Assembly (NCBI GenBank): GCA_049587975.1
Contig: JBAVEY010000149.1
Coordinates: 26,764-90,763 of the forward strand
Reading direction: 5' to 3'
Length of the DNA: 64,000 nt
DNA from: DASSJM01 sp049587975
GTDB taxonomy: Bacteria; Actinomycetota; UBA4738; HRBIN12
The notes below the pieces were generated by a model. The model was not told where the DNA came from and did no database searches. It saw nothing but the letters and a program-made list of their open reading frames with translations. Shown piece by piece: positions 50,171-59,342 of this stretch. The position numbers and the translations under genes were made by a program. Positions within the stretch are counted from its first letter, which is position 1, and each line of letters begins with the position of its first letter.

Positions 50171-50901
50171 GCGGCCTCCCCCTCCCACCGCACATCGATC
50201 TCGCCGAACGTCTCCGCCTGGGCGAGGTCGACCTTGCCCTCCCTGTAGAGCTCGAGCAGCGCGAGGAACCGCACGACGATCTGGATCCGCTCGTCGCAGT
50301 CGGCGACCAGATCGCGGAACGACGCCTGCCCCAGACGCCCGAGGTGATCTCGGACCGCCTCGACGGCCTCGGCCATGGTGTAGCGGATCGGGGTCACGTG
50401 CGACAGGTCCAGGAGCGGCGGTGGCCGGAGTACCACCGCGGCGATCCGCGCGAGGTCGTCCGCCGTCATGCCTTCGAGCACGTCGGGGTACAGGTGCGCG
50501 AACTCGGCCGGCGGACCCGCCTCCCGCGGGAAGCGCAGGGCCTCCTCGTCGAGCAGGTTCGCTACCTCGGTTGCGACGGTCCGGAACGCGGCGAGCTCGA
50601 TCGATCGCGCATATGCGACGTCGGGCGAGACGCCGAGGAGGTCCTCCTCGTCCACGACCTCGTGCCGAGGCATCAGCCGGCCCACCTTCAGCTCCAGCAG
50701 GATCGCGCACACGGCGAGGAACCACGTCGCCTCCTCGAGCGACCAACCCTCCGCCTCCTTCGAGTGCGCGATGAAGCCTTCGGTCACCGTCGCGATCGGC
50801 ACGTCGCACACGTCGACCTTCTGCTCCAGGATCAGGTCGGCGAGCACCTTGAACGGGCCGGTGAAGATCGGCAGCTCGACCGCGAATGCGCCCTCGGTCA
50901 T
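50167..50901 (-). CDS. scpA: Chromosome segregation and condensation protein ScpA
   Basis: 244-residue kleisin that bridges SMC heads. N-terminus VELPIFTGPFKVLADLILEQ and C-terminal winged helix FLALLELYREGKVDLAQ are typical. It begins the scpA-scpB-rluB run 10 nt after trpS. Confidence 0.92.
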   Translation of the reverse strand: MTEGAFAVELPIFTGPFKVLADLILEQKVDVCDVPIATVTEGFIAHSKEAEGWSLEEATWFLAVCAILLELKVGRLMPRHEVVDEEDLLGVSPDVAYARSIELAAFRTVATEVANLLDEEALRFPREAGPPAEFAHLYPDVLEGMTADDLARIAAVVLRPPPLLDLSHVTPIRYTMAEAVEAVRDHLGRLGQASFRDLVADCDERIQIVVRFLALLELYREGKVDLAQAETFGEIDVRWEGEAA

Positions 50902-50911
50902 CCGAGCCCCC

Positions 50912-51952
50912 TCACCCGAAGCTCATCGCGGAGCGCACGGCCTTCATCGTCTCGTCCACCACGGGGGCGACCTTGGCGTGGCCCTTGCCGAGGATCGTCT
51001 CGACGACGTCCGGCGTCTCGAACAGTTCCGCGCGGCGCGCGCGGAAGTCCGCGAAGAACGGCACGATGCGATCGGCGAGGTTCACCTTGCAGTCGACGCA
51101 CCCGAGCGCGCCGGTGCGACAGTTCTCGTCCGTCCACTCGACGATGTCCGGCGAGAACAGCTGGTGCAGCGAGAAGATCGGGCAGATCTCGGGTCGGCCA
51201 GGATCCCCGCGGCGGACCTTCTGTGGATCGGTCACGTACATCCGGACGCGCTCGCGGATCGTCGCCTCGTCGTCGCGCAGGTCGATCGTGTTGCCGTAGG
51301 ACTTGCTCATCTTCCGCGCGTCGGAGCCGGGCACCGAAGGCGCGTGCGAGAGCAGGGCGCGCGGCTCGACCAGGACCTCGCCGTACATCCGGTTGAAGCG
51401 ACGGACGATCTCGCGTGAGAGTTCGAGGTGCGCCACCTGGTCCTCGCCCACGGGGACGAGCTCGCCCTTCACGATCGTGATGTCGACGGTCTGGATCAGC
51501 GGGTACCCGAGGAGGCCGTAGCTCGCCACGTCGCGCTCGGTCATGTCGCGCAGGCGTTCCTTGTACGTGGGGACGCGCTCGAGCCAGCCGAGCGGTGTGA
51601 TCATGCCGAGGAGGAGCTCGAGCTCCGCAACCTCCTTCACGTCGGACTGGCGGTAGAACGTGGTGCGCTCCGGGTCAACGCCGGCCGCGAGCAGCTCGAG
51701 CACGATCGAGCGCACGTTCTCCGGGAGCTCCTCGGTGCGTTCGGCGTGCGAGGTGAGCATGTGCCAGTCGGCGACGAAGTAGAACGCCTCATGGTCCTCC
51801 TGCAGCCTGACCAGGTTCGTGATGTTTCCGAACCAGTGACCGATGTGCAGGGGCCCGGTCGGACGGAACCCCGTGAGGACGCGGCCGTCGGCGTCTGCGG
51901 GGGCGATCGCGCCGCCCCGCGGTCCGTGCTCCTCGAGTGGGTTCGCGCTCAC
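50912..51952 (-). CDS. trpS: Tryptophanyl-tRNA synthetase
   Basis: 346-residue class I synthetase. HIGHW signature in GPLHIGHWFGN, KMSKSYGN, and the motif GEDQVAHLELSREI. GTG 51952 is chosen; TATCAT lies 10 nt upstream. The C-terminal half carries CVDCKVNLADRI, a Cys pair seen in some bacterial TrpRS. Confidence 0.94.
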   Translation of the reverse strand: MSANPLEEHGPRGGAIAPADADGRVLTGFRPTGPLHIGHWFGNITNLVRLQEDHEAFYFVADWHMLTSHAERTEELPENVRSIVLELLAAGVDPERTTFYRQSDVKEVAELELLLGMITPLGWLERVPTYKERLRDMTERDVASYGLLGYPLIQTVDITIVKGELVPVGEDQVAHLELSREIVRRFNRMYGEVLVEPRALLSHAPSVPGSDARKMSKSYGNTIDLRDDEATIRERVRMYVTDPQKVRRGDPGRPEICPIFSLHQLFSPDIVEWTDENCRTGALGCVDCKVNLADRIVPFFADFRARRAELFETPDVVETILGKGHAKVAPVVDETMKAVRSAMSFG

Positions 51953-51962
51953 GATGCGGCCG

Positions 51963-51968
51963 ATGATA
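51963..51968 (-). promoter_or_regulatory. -10 hexamer TATCAT for trpS
   Basis: On the minus strand TATCAT lies 10 nt before GTG 51952, giving a leaderless or very short-leader mRNA. Confidence 0.4.
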
Positions 51969-51997
51969 GCGCCCGGGAAGCTCGGGTCCGGGAGCCC

Positions 51998-52642
51998 TCA
52001 GAAGCAGTCGCTGCCGGCGGCGAGGGTGCAGGCCAGATTCGCGAACGCCTTCACGATCGATAGCAGCGGGCCGGACAGGATGAAGAAGATCACGAGGACG
52101 AACAGCACCAGGTACTGCTCGAGGTTCACGAACACCTCGCGGGGCCGGGGCGGCAGGAAGGGCGCCAGGAGCTTCGCGCCGTCCAAGCCCGGCACCGGCA
52201 TCAGCTGGAACCCGAACATGAACGCGTTCACGATGAGCCACGCGAACGCGAAGGTCGCGAGCTCGCCGGTGACGCCGGCCCGGATGAGGAGGCCCGCGGG
52301 GATCGCGAGGGCGATGTTCGCGAGCAGCCCCGCGAGGACGACGTACGCCTGATCGCGCCTCGGGTTCTTGAAGTACGAGGGATCGACCGGCAGCGGCTTG
52401 GCGTAGGCGAACACCGGCAGGAGCAACTCCCCGCGCGCGGCGACGAGGACCAGCGCGAGCGCCGGCAGGATCAGCGAACCGAAGGGGTCGATCAGTGGCT
52501 TGAGGCTCAGGCTCAGTCGGCCCCAGCGTTTCGGCGTCGGGTCGCCCAACCGGACTGCGACGAACGCGTGCGCGTACTCGTGCAGGACGAGCGCGGGCAC
52601 GAGCGAGATGCCGAGGTATGCGGCGAACTTGAGGTTCTCCAC
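51998..52642 (-). CDS. M50-family membrane zinc protease (site-2 protease type)
   Basis: 214 residues, several transmembrane helices. Zinc motif HEYAH near residues 21-25 in the first helix; the third-ligand motif appears as MPVPGLDG (~168-175). Such proteases cut substrates within the membrane; no PDZ domain is present. GTG 52642 directly follows the deoA stop codon. Confidence 0.85.
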   Translation of the reverse strand: MENLKFAAYLGISLVPALVLHEYAHAFVAVRLGDPTPKRWGRLSLSLKPLIDPFGSLILPALALVLVAARGELLLPVFAYAKPLPVDPSYFKNPRRDQAYVVLAGLLANIALAIPAGLLIRAGVTGELATFAFAWLIVNAFMFGFQLMPVPGLDGAKLLAPFLPPRPREVFVNLEQYLVLFVLVIFFILSGPLLSIVKAFANLACTLAAGSDCF

Positions 52643-53950
52643 CTACCCGTGCCACCCGTAGACGAGCGGTGGCGGCTCGACCGGCCCGTCCGTGAGCGTC
52701 ATCGCAGCAGCGACGCGTTGGACGCACGCCCGGGCGTCCTGGTCGGTGCGGGCGTGCACGTGGCCGAGCTCCTGACCGCGCTCGATCCGATCCCCGATCT
52801 TGGGGAGGAAGACGATGCCGACGGCCGGGTCGATCGTGTCGCCCTTCTTCCTCCTCCAGGCACCGAGCTCGCCGCTCGCGCGGCCGAGGGCCTCCGTGTC
52901 GACGGCAGCGAGCACGCCGGCGGCTTCGGACACGATCGCACGGCGGACGGGCGCAGCCGGGAGCACACCTTCCGGATCGTCCACGACCCGAGGCTCGCCC
53001 CCTTGCGCCTGGACCATCCGGCGGAAGGCCTCGAGCGCCTCGCCCGAATCCAGGACCGATGCGGCGCGGGCGCGCCCTTCCCCCATCGGGACGCCCGACA
53101 ACCGTGAGACGGCCTCGCCGGCGAACATCACCGAGGCATCGCGCAACCGTCCCCGCAGCTCGCCCCGCAGCAGCCGAACCGCCTCAACGATCTCGAGGGC
53201 GTTGCCGATCGCCTCGCCCAAGGGCTGCGACATGTCCGTCACGGCGGCCCGGGTCGGGCGCCCCCAATCTCGCGCGAGTGCGGCGAACGTCTTGGCGAGC
53301 TCGACGGCGTCCTCGACGGTCTTCATGAAGGCTCCGTTGCCAGCCTTCACGTCGAGCAGGATGAGGTCGCTGCCGACGGCGAGCTTCTTCGACATCACAC
53401 TGGACGCGATGAGCGGCAACGATGGCACGGTAGCGGTCGCGTCCCGCAACGCGTACAGTGCGCCGTCCGCCGGCACGAAGTTGGCCGTCTGCGCCGCCAC
53501 GGCCGAACCGACCTCCTCCACCTGCCGCTCGAACGCCGACGGTTCCAGGTCGGTCCGCAAGCCGGGGATCGACTCGAGCTTATCGAGCGTGCCGCCGGTG
53601 TGTTGCAGTCCTCGGCCAGACAGCTTCGCGACGGCGAGCCCGAGCGCCGCGGCGACGGGTGCGAACACGAGCGTCACCCCATCGGCCACGCCGCCGGTCG
53701 AGTGCTTGTCCACTTTCGGGCGCGAGATGCCCGAGAGAGGGAATGTTTCCCCCGAGTCGACCATCGCGCGCGTGAGTGCGAGCGTCTCCCCGGAGTCCAG
53801 TCCGTTCACGAACGCAGCCATCAGGAACGCCGAGGCCTGGTAGTCGGGGATCTCGCCACGGGCGTAGGAGAGGACGAACGCGCGCAGATCGTCAGCATCC
53901 AGACGTCGACCATCCCGCTTGGCGGCCAGGACGTCCCGAGGATCGATCAC
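52643..53950 (-). CDS. deoA: Thymidine/pyrimidine-nucleoside phosphorylase
   Basis: 435 residues. The phosphorylase signature begins KLSGRGLQHTGGTLDKLES, with the phosphate-binding KHSTGGVAD loop. It splits thymidine or uridine to base and (deoxy)ribose-1-phosphate. GTG 53950 overlaps the deoB stop (GTGA); the open frame upstream is a deoB shadow. deoB makes the next step of the pathway. Confidence 0.93.
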   Translation of the reverse strand: MIDPRDVLAAKRDGRRLDADDLRAFVLSYARGEIPDYQASAFLMAAFVNGLDSGETLALTRAMVDSGETFPLSGISRPKVDKHSTGGVADGVTLVFAPVAAALGLAVAKLSGRGLQHTGGTLDKLESIPGLRTDLEPSAFERQVEEVGSAVAAQTANFVPADGALYALRDATATVPSLPLIASSVMSKKLAVGSDLILLDVKAGNGAFMKTVEDAVELAKTFAALARDWGRPTRAAVTDMSQPLGEAIGNALEIVEAVRLLRGELRGRLRDASVMFAGEAVSRLSGVPMGEGRARAASVLDSGEALEAFRRMVQAQGGEPRVVDDPEGVLPAAPVRRAIVSEAAGVLAAVDTEALGRASGELGAWRRKKGDTIDPAVGIVFLPKIGDRIERGQELGHVHARTDQDARACVQRVAAAMTLTDGPVEPPPLVYGWHG

Positions 53951-55155
53951 AGCCCGATCTCCCCCGCGAAGCTCGAGCCCGCGAGGTCCCACGGGACGCC
54001 GAGCAGCTCGGCGGCCGTGGCCCCGAGATCCGCGTACGTGTCGCGGTCGCCCACGTCGTACGGTCCTGCCTCGAGGCCCGCGGCCAGCAGCGGCGTGCGC
54101 TCGCGCGAGTGGTCGGTCGACGGGGTGGTCGGGTCGCACCCGTGGTCGCCGGTCAGGAACAGGACGCCGCCGTTCAGCGCGCCCACGAGCTCCGGGATCC
54201 GGCGGTCGAGCGCCTCGATCGCGAGCGCGTAGCCCCGTGGGTCGTTGCGGTGGCCGTACTTGCTGTCGAAGTCGACCAGGTTGCTGAACACGAGCGCGGG
54301 ACCGGGACGTCGGAGGTACTCGCTCGTCAGATCGACGCCGTGGTCGTTCGTATCCGAGTAGCGGGCCTCGATGAGTCCCTGTTGCGCGAAGATGTCCTGG
54401 ATCTTCCCGACCCCGTACACGGCGACGCCATGCTCGAGGCATCGGTCGAGCAGGGTCGGCCGCGGTGGAGGGACCGAGAAGTCCCGGCGTTCGGGACGCC
54501 GGACGAAGGCGCCGGGCTCGCCCGTGAACGGCCGAGCGATCACCCGGCCGACGTTGTGCGCGCCGGTGAGCAGGCGCCTCGCGACCCGGCACCACTCGTA
54601 CAGGGTGGGGAGCGGGACGACGTCGGTATGGGTGGCGATCTGGAACACGGAGTCGCCGCTCGTGTAGACGATCGGCCTGCCGGTGCGCAGGTGCTCCTCC
54701 CCGAGCTCCGCGATGATCTCGGTCCCCGAGGCGGGAACGTTGCCGATGATCTCGCGACCGATCTGCGCCTGGAACGGCTTGATGACCTCGGGCGGGAACC
54801 CGTCCGGGTACAGCGGGAAGGGCTCGTGCAGGACGATGCCGGCCATCTCCCAGTGCCCCGTCGTGGTGTCCTTGCCGGCCGAGCGCTCGGTGAGCCGGCC
54901 GTGCGCGGAGCCGGGCGCCGCCACGGGTTCGACGCCTGCGATCGTCGTGAGCAGGCCGAGCCCGAGCGCCCCCAGGTTCGGCGCGTGCAGCCCACCCACC
55001 GCGGCGGCCGTGTTGGCCAGCGTGTCCGAACCCGCGTCATCGTAGGCCTCGGCATCGGGCGCACCCCCGACGCCGAACGAGTCGCAGACCAAGATCAGGA
55101 CGCGCGGGACCTTCGGCGTCCCGGCGTCGGCCGCCGTCACGTCAGCGGCCCTCAC
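53947..55155 (-). CDS. deoB: Phosphopentomutase
   Basis: 402-residue alkaline-phosphatase-superfamily mutase interconverting (deoxy)ribose 1- and 5-phosphate. Metal sites: CDSFGVGGAPDA near the N-terminus, DTTTGHWEMAG, and the C-terminal TGDHGCDPTTPSTDHSRE. GTG 55155 overlaps the DksA-like gene by 14 nt; a GTG 15 nt further down is possible. Confidence 0.92.
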   Translation of the reverse strand: MRAADVTAADAGTPKVPRVLILVCDSFGVGGAPDAEAYDDAGSDTLANTAAAVGGLHAPNLGALGLGLLTTIAGVEPVAAPGSAHGRLTERSAGKDTTTGHWEMAGIVLHEPFPLYPDGFPPEVIKPFQAQIGREIIGNVPASGTEIIAELGEEHLRTGRPIVYTSGDSVFQIATHTDVVPLPTLYEWCRVARRLLTGAHNVGRVIARPFTGEPGAFVRRPERRDFSVPPPRPTLLDRCLEHGVAVYGVGKIQDIFAQQGLIEARYSDTNDHGVDLTSEYLRRPGPALVFSNLVDFDSKYGHRNDPRGYALAIEALDRRIPELVGALNGGVLFLTGDHGCDPTTPSTDHSRERTPLLAAGLEAGPYDVGDRDTYADLGATAAELLGVPWDLAGSSFAGEIGL

Positions 55156-55498
55156 CCAGGTGCGCGCAGTCGATGCACAGGATCGCCCACGGCAGGGCTT
55201 CCAGACGCTCGATCGAGATCGGGTTGCCGCACCGCTCGCAGACGCCGTAGGTCCCGAGCTCCATCTTCTTGAGGGCGCGCCCGACCCAGCGCTGGTTGGC
55301 CCGGAGGGCCTTCATCACCGAGATCAGCCGTGCGCGCTCGGCGGTCGAGTGCGCGCTGTCGGCGAACCCACGCTCGACGTCGATCGCGGCGTCGTCCGAA
55401 TCGGGGTCGCCGCCCTGCTCGACGATCTCCTTGCGCAGGTTCTCGCGCTGCTCCTCGAGCGCCTCGCGGAGCTCGGCGAGCTTGGCCGGTTCGATCAC
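55142..55498 (-). CDS. DksA/TraR-type zinc-finger protein
   Basis: 118 residues from GTG 55498, which overlaps the xerD stop (GTGA). A long helical N-terminal part (1-80) precedes a four-Cys zinc finger: Cys87, Cys90, Cys108, Cys111 in GVCERCG ... CIDCAH. The DksA coil-tip acidic motif is not obvious, so it may be a TraR-like or stress protein rather than a true DksA. Frames upstream of 55498 are shadows of xerD. Confidence 0.85.
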   Translation of the reverse strand: MIEPAKLAELREALEEQRENLRKEIVEQGGDPDSDDAAIDVERGFADSAHSTAERARLISVMKALRANQRWVGRALKKMELGTYGVCERCGNPISIERLEALPWAILCIDCAHLGEGR

Positions 55499-56439
55499 GC
55501 GGAGTCCCTCCTCTTGGCGCGCGCCCGCGGGTGGGACGTGAAGTAGACCTCCCGCAGGTGTTCCTTCGACACCAGCGTATAGACCTGGGTGGTCGCCACG
55601 CTCGCGTGGCCGAGCAGCTCCTGGACCACCCGGACGTCGGCGCCGCCCTCGAGCAGGTGGGTCGCGAACGAGTGGCGGAACGTGTGCGGGCTCACCTTCT
55701 TGGTGATGCCGGCGCCGGCGACGTGCTGCTGCACGATCCCGGCGCACCCCTGTCGGGTCAGCCGTCCGCCCCGGAGGTTGAGGAACAGCGCCGAGCGCGA
55801 GCGTGCCGTCGCGATCTGCGGACGGACCCTGGTGAGGTAGGCGGAGATGGCATCGCGTGCGTACCGGCCGATCGGCACGTCCCGCTCCTTGCCTCCCTTG
55901 CCGAGGACGCGGACGCTCCCCTCCACGACGTCGGCATCGTCCACGTCGAGGCCGACGAGCTCCGAGATCCGAAGACCGGCACCGTAGAGCGTCTCGAGCA
56001 CCGCCCGGTCCCGCATCCCCTTGGCCGACCGATCCGGCTGCGCCAGCACCCGTGCCACGTCGTCCACCGAGAGTGGCTTGGGCAACGTGCGGGGCAGCTT
56101 CGGCCTGATGACCGCGGCCGTGGGGTCGCTCGAGATCTTGCCGTCACGGAGCAGGAACCGGTGGAACGCGCGGACCGAGGACAGCGCGCGCACCACCGAG
56201 GTGGCCCGGTACGGCTTGCCGTCGCCGTGGGTGGAGGCCGAGACGGCGGCGACGTGGGCGGCGACGGCCCGATCGTCGACCCGACGCGCGTCCGTGATGC
56301 CCCTCGTGCGGAGGAACGACGCGTAGCGCTCGAGGTCACGCCGGTACGCGGCGATCGTGTGCCCGGAAAGGCCTCGCTCCACCGTCAGGTGATCGAGGAA
56401 GCGTTGGATCTGCTTGGCGAGCGCGTCTCGAGCCGGCAT
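55495..56439 (-). CDS. xerD: Tyrosine recombinase XerD
   Basis: 314 residues: N-terminal SAM-like core-binding domain (1-100) and catalytic domain with complete active site Arg157, Lys181, His252, Arg255, His278 and Tyr287. It resolves chromosome dimers at dif sites with XerC. ATG 56439 gives the expected length; the frame open upstream is shadow. Synteny with pyrG-xerD in mycobacteria supports XerD rather than a phage integrase. Confidence 0.93.
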   Translation of the reverse strand: MPARDALAKQIQRFLDHLTVERGLSGHTIAAYRRDLERYASFLRTRGITDARRVDDRAVAAHVAAVSASTHGDGKPYRATSVVRALSSVRAFHRFLLRDGKISSDPTAAVIRPKLPRTLPKPLSVDDVARVLAQPDRSAKGMRDRAVLETLYGAGLRISELVGLDVDDADVVEGSVRVLGKGGKERDVPIGRYARDAISAYLTRVRPQIATARSRSALFLNLRGGRLTRQGCAGIVQQHVAGAGITKKVSPHTFRHSFATHLLEGGADVRVVQELLGHASVATTQVYTLVSKEHLREVYFTSHPRARAKRRDSA

Positions 56440-56456
56440 CGGGCCCGTGGACGGAC

Positions 56457-57581
56457 TCAGTTCAGCCCGTCGACGACGGTCGATAGTGGCGTGAACGTCA
56501 TCGAGTGGGCCTCGGCGACACCGGGCGTGGTGACCTCGCCCGCATACACGTTCACGCCGAGCGCGAGGGCGGGATCGGCCCGGACGGCGTCCTCGAGCCC
56601 CATGGTCGCGATGTCGATCGCGTATGGGAGCGTCACGTTCGTGAGCGCATAGGTCGAGGTGTTGGGGACGGCGCCCGGCATGTTCCCGACGCAGTAGTGG
56701 ACCACGCCGTGCTGCACGTACGTCGGGTCCGAGTGCGTGGTCATGTGCGAGGTCTCCATGCATCCGCCCTGGTCGATCGCGATGTCGATCGCAACGGCGC
56801 CGGTCCGCATCGACGCGATCATCTCCTCGGTCACGAGCTTCGGGGTGCGGGCCCCCGGAACCAGCACCGAACCGATCACGACGTCGGCCTCACGGACGCG
56901 CTGTTCGAGCGTGAGCCGGTCCGACATCAGCGTCATGATCCGCCCCTTGTGGATCTGGTCGATGAACCGCAACCGGTCGAGGTTCTTGTCGACGACGATC
57001 ACCTCGGCCTCCATGCCCACGGCGATCCATGCCGCGTTGGAACCCGCCATCCCGGCACCCAGCACGAAGACCTTCGCGGGCCGGACGCCGGACACGCCGC
57101 CCATGAGGATCCCCCGTCCGCCGTACTCCTTCTCGAGCAGCCTGGCGGCGACGTGGGGCGCCATCCGGCCCGCGATCTCGCTCATCGGGGCGAGCAGCGG
57201 CAGACCACCGTCGGCGGGCTGCACCGTCTCGTACGCGACGGCCGAGACCTTGCGGTCGACCAGCGCCCGCGTGAGCTCCCTGCTCGCCGCCAGGTGCAGA
57301 TAGGTGAAGACGATCTGGCCCTCGCGCAGGTGCTCGAACTCCTGCGCGATCGGCTCCTTCACCTTCATGATCATGTCCGAGCTCGCCCAGACCTCGGCGG
57401 CCGTCGAGACGATCTCCGCGCCGGCCCGCTCGTAGCGCTGCTGGGGGATGTTCGAGCCGGACCCCGCGCCCTCCTCGATCAGGACCTGGTGACCGGCGGC
57501 CGTCAGCTCCCGCGCGCCTTCGGGGGTCAGGGCCACCCGGTACTCGTTGTCCTTGACCTCTTTGGGGACCCCGACGATCAC
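56457..57581 (-). CDS. ald: Alanine dehydrogenase
   Basis: 374 residues, NAD-dependent deamination of alanine to pyruvate. N-terminus MIVGVPKEVKDNEYRVALTP, lysine and His in the catalytic half, and the Rossmann motif VLGAGMAGSNAA. GTG 57581 has GGGAGG upstream. The C-terminal HSMTFTPLSTV is typical. Confidence 0.94.
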   Translation of the reverse strand: MIVGVPKEVKDNEYRVALTPEGARELTAAGHQVLIEEGAGSGSNIPQQRYERAGAEIVSTAAEVWASSDMIMKVKEPIAQEFEHLREGQIVFTYLHLAASRELTRALVDRKVSAVAYETVQPADGGLPLLAPMSEIAGRMAPHVAARLLEKEYGGRGILMGGVSGVRPAKVFVLGAGMAGSNAAWIAVGMEAEVIVVDKNLDRLRFIDQIHKGRIMTLMSDRLTLEQRVREADVVIGSVLVPGARTPKLVTEEMIASMRTGAVAIDIAIDQGGCMETSHMTTHSDPTYVQHGVVHYCVGNMPGAVPNTSTYALTNVTLPYAIDIATMGLEDAVRADPALALGVNVYAGEVTTPGVAEAHSMTFTPLSTVVDGLN

Positions 57582-57614
57582 GGCGCCGCCTCCCGGTCCA
57601 GATGGGGCCCCAGC

Positions 57615-59255
57615 CTACCCGGGCAGGACGACCGTCCGCTCGGCGGCCTGGTCGGCCAGGGTCTTCGCCGCGCCAACGAAGTCACGGAACAGCGGGTGCG
57701 GCCGCGTGGGCCGCGACCGCAGCTCGGGGTGGAACTGCCCGGCCATGAAGAACGGATGCTCCTCGAGCTCGATGATCTCGACCAAGCGGCCGTCGGGTGA
57801 CAGCCCGGAAAACACCAGGCCCTGGCCGGACAGGGCCTCGTGGTACGCGGGGTTCACCTCGTAGCGGTGCCGGTGACGTTCGTACACGACCGGTTCGCCG
57901 TAGACGCGCTCGGCCCGGGTCCCCGGGACCACGTGGCACGGCTGGGCACCCAGGCGCATCGAGCCGCCGAGGTCGGTCACGTCCTTCTGCTCCGGCAGCA
58001 GGTCGATCACTGGGTGGGGGGTGGCCGGGTCGAACTCCGACGAGTTGGCCCCTTCCAGGCCGCAGACGTTGCGCGCGAATTCGATCACCGCGCACTGGAG
58101 GCCCAGGCACAGCCCGAGGAACGGCACGCCGCGCTCGCGCGCGTACCGGACGACCTCGAGCTTGCCCTCGACCCCGCGCCATCCGAACCCGCCGGGCACG
58201 ACGACACCATGGACGTCGCTCAGGAGCTCGGCGGCATCCCCCTCGTCGACGTCGTCGGAGGAGACCCACTCGATCTGGACGTCCACGCCGTGGTGGAACC
58301 CGCCGTGCTTGAGGGCCTCGATCACCGACAGGTAGGCGTCGCGCAGGTTCACGTACTTGCCGACGACCGCGACGCGCACGGGGTCGATGGCCGCGTCGAT
58401 CCGGTCGACGAGCGTCAGCCACTCGCTCAGGTCGGGCTCGGCCTCGATCCGCAGGTGGTGGGCGAGCTCCCGGTCCAGGCCCTCCTTCGCGAGGATGAGC
58501 GGGACGCGGTAGATCGAGTCCGCATCCTGCGCCGAGATCACGCCGCTGATCGGTACGTCGCACAGGAGGCTGATCTTCTCCTTCAGGTGCCGCCCGATGG
58601 GTCGGTCGGAGCGACAGACGATCGCGTCCGGCTGGAGGCCGAGCGAGCGCAGCTCCTTCACCGAGTGCTGCGTAGGCTTGGTCTTGAGCTCGCCGGATGG
58701 TCCGATGAACGGCATGAGGCTGACGTGGACGAACGCGCACCGGTCCCGCCCGACCTCGTTGCGGAGCTGACGGATCGCCTCCAGGAACGGGAGCGACTCG
58801 ATGTCGCCGACGGTCCCGCCAACCTCGACGATCACGAGGTCGGCGTTCTCGGCGGCCGCGTGGTTACGAACCCGCTCCTTGATCTCGTCGGTGATGTGCG
58901 GGATCACCTGCACGGTCTTGCCCAGGTAGTCCCCGCGTCGCTCCTTGGCGATGACGGCGCTGTAGACCGCGCCCGTCGTCAGGTTCGAGCCGCGGTGGAG
59001 GTTCTCGTCCGTGAAGCGCTCGTAGTGACCGAGGTCCAGGTCGGTCTCGGCGCCGTCGTCGAGGACGAAGACCTCGCCGTGCTCGAACGGGTTCATCGTG
59101 CCCGGGTCGACGTTCACGTACGGGTCGAGCTTCTGCAACGCGACGCGGAGCCCGCGGGAACGGAAGAGTCGACCGAGCGAGGCGGTGGTGATCCCCTTGC
59201 CGAGACCCGAGGCGACCCCGCCGGTCACGAAGACGTACTTCGGCTGTTTCTGCAC
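57615..59255 (-). CDS. pyrG: CTP synthase
   Basis: 546 residues: N-terminal ATP-dependent amidoligase with KYVFVTGGVASGLGKG and the DPYVNVDPGTMNP segment, C-terminal class I glutamine amidotransferase with CLGLQCAVIEFAR (nucleophile Cys) and HPELRSRPTRP. It makes CTP from UTP. GTG 59255 starts the conserved sequence (VQKQPKYVF); a GTG at 59291 would add a Pro-rich stretch that does not look coding. A TACGAT hexamer is 11 nt upstream. Confidence 0.94.
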   Translation of the reverse strand: MQKQPKYVFVTGGVASGLGKGITTASLGRLFRSRGLRVALQKLDPYVNVDPGTMNPFEHGEVFVLDDGAETDLDLGHYERFTDENLHRGSNLTTGAVYSAVIAKERRGDYLGKTVQVIPHITDEIKERVRNHAAAENADLVIVEVGGTVGDIESLPFLEAIRQLRNEVGRDRCAFVHVSLMPFIGPSGELKTKPTQHSVKELRSLGLQPDAIVCRSDRPIGRHLKEKISLLCDVPISGVISAQDADSIYRVPLILAKEGLDRELAHHLRIEAEPDLSEWLTLVDRIDAAIDPVRVAVVGKYVNLRDAYLSVIEALKHGGFHHGVDVQIEWVSSDDVDEGDAAELLSDVHGVVVPGGFGWRGVEGKLEVVRYARERGVPFLGLCLGLQCAVIEFARNVCGLEGANSSEFDPATPHPVIDLLPEQKDVTDLGGSMRLGAQPCHVVPGTRAERVYGEPVVYERHRHRYEVNPAYHEALSGQGLVFSGLSPDGRLVEIIELEEHPFFMAGQFHPELRSRPTRPHPLFRDFVGAAKTLADQAAERTVVLPG

Positions 59256-59342
59256 CTCGGGATGGCATCGTAGCAGAGGGGGAGGACGCACTCCCCCGAT
59301 CTCGTCAAAGAAGTGACCGATGGGGGGCGAGGAACCTCCGCC

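Noticed and set aside
55495..56439. Phage or integron integrase
   Set aside because: Length, complete active site and synteny with pyrG favour chromosomal XerD; no att sites or mobile genes are nearby.
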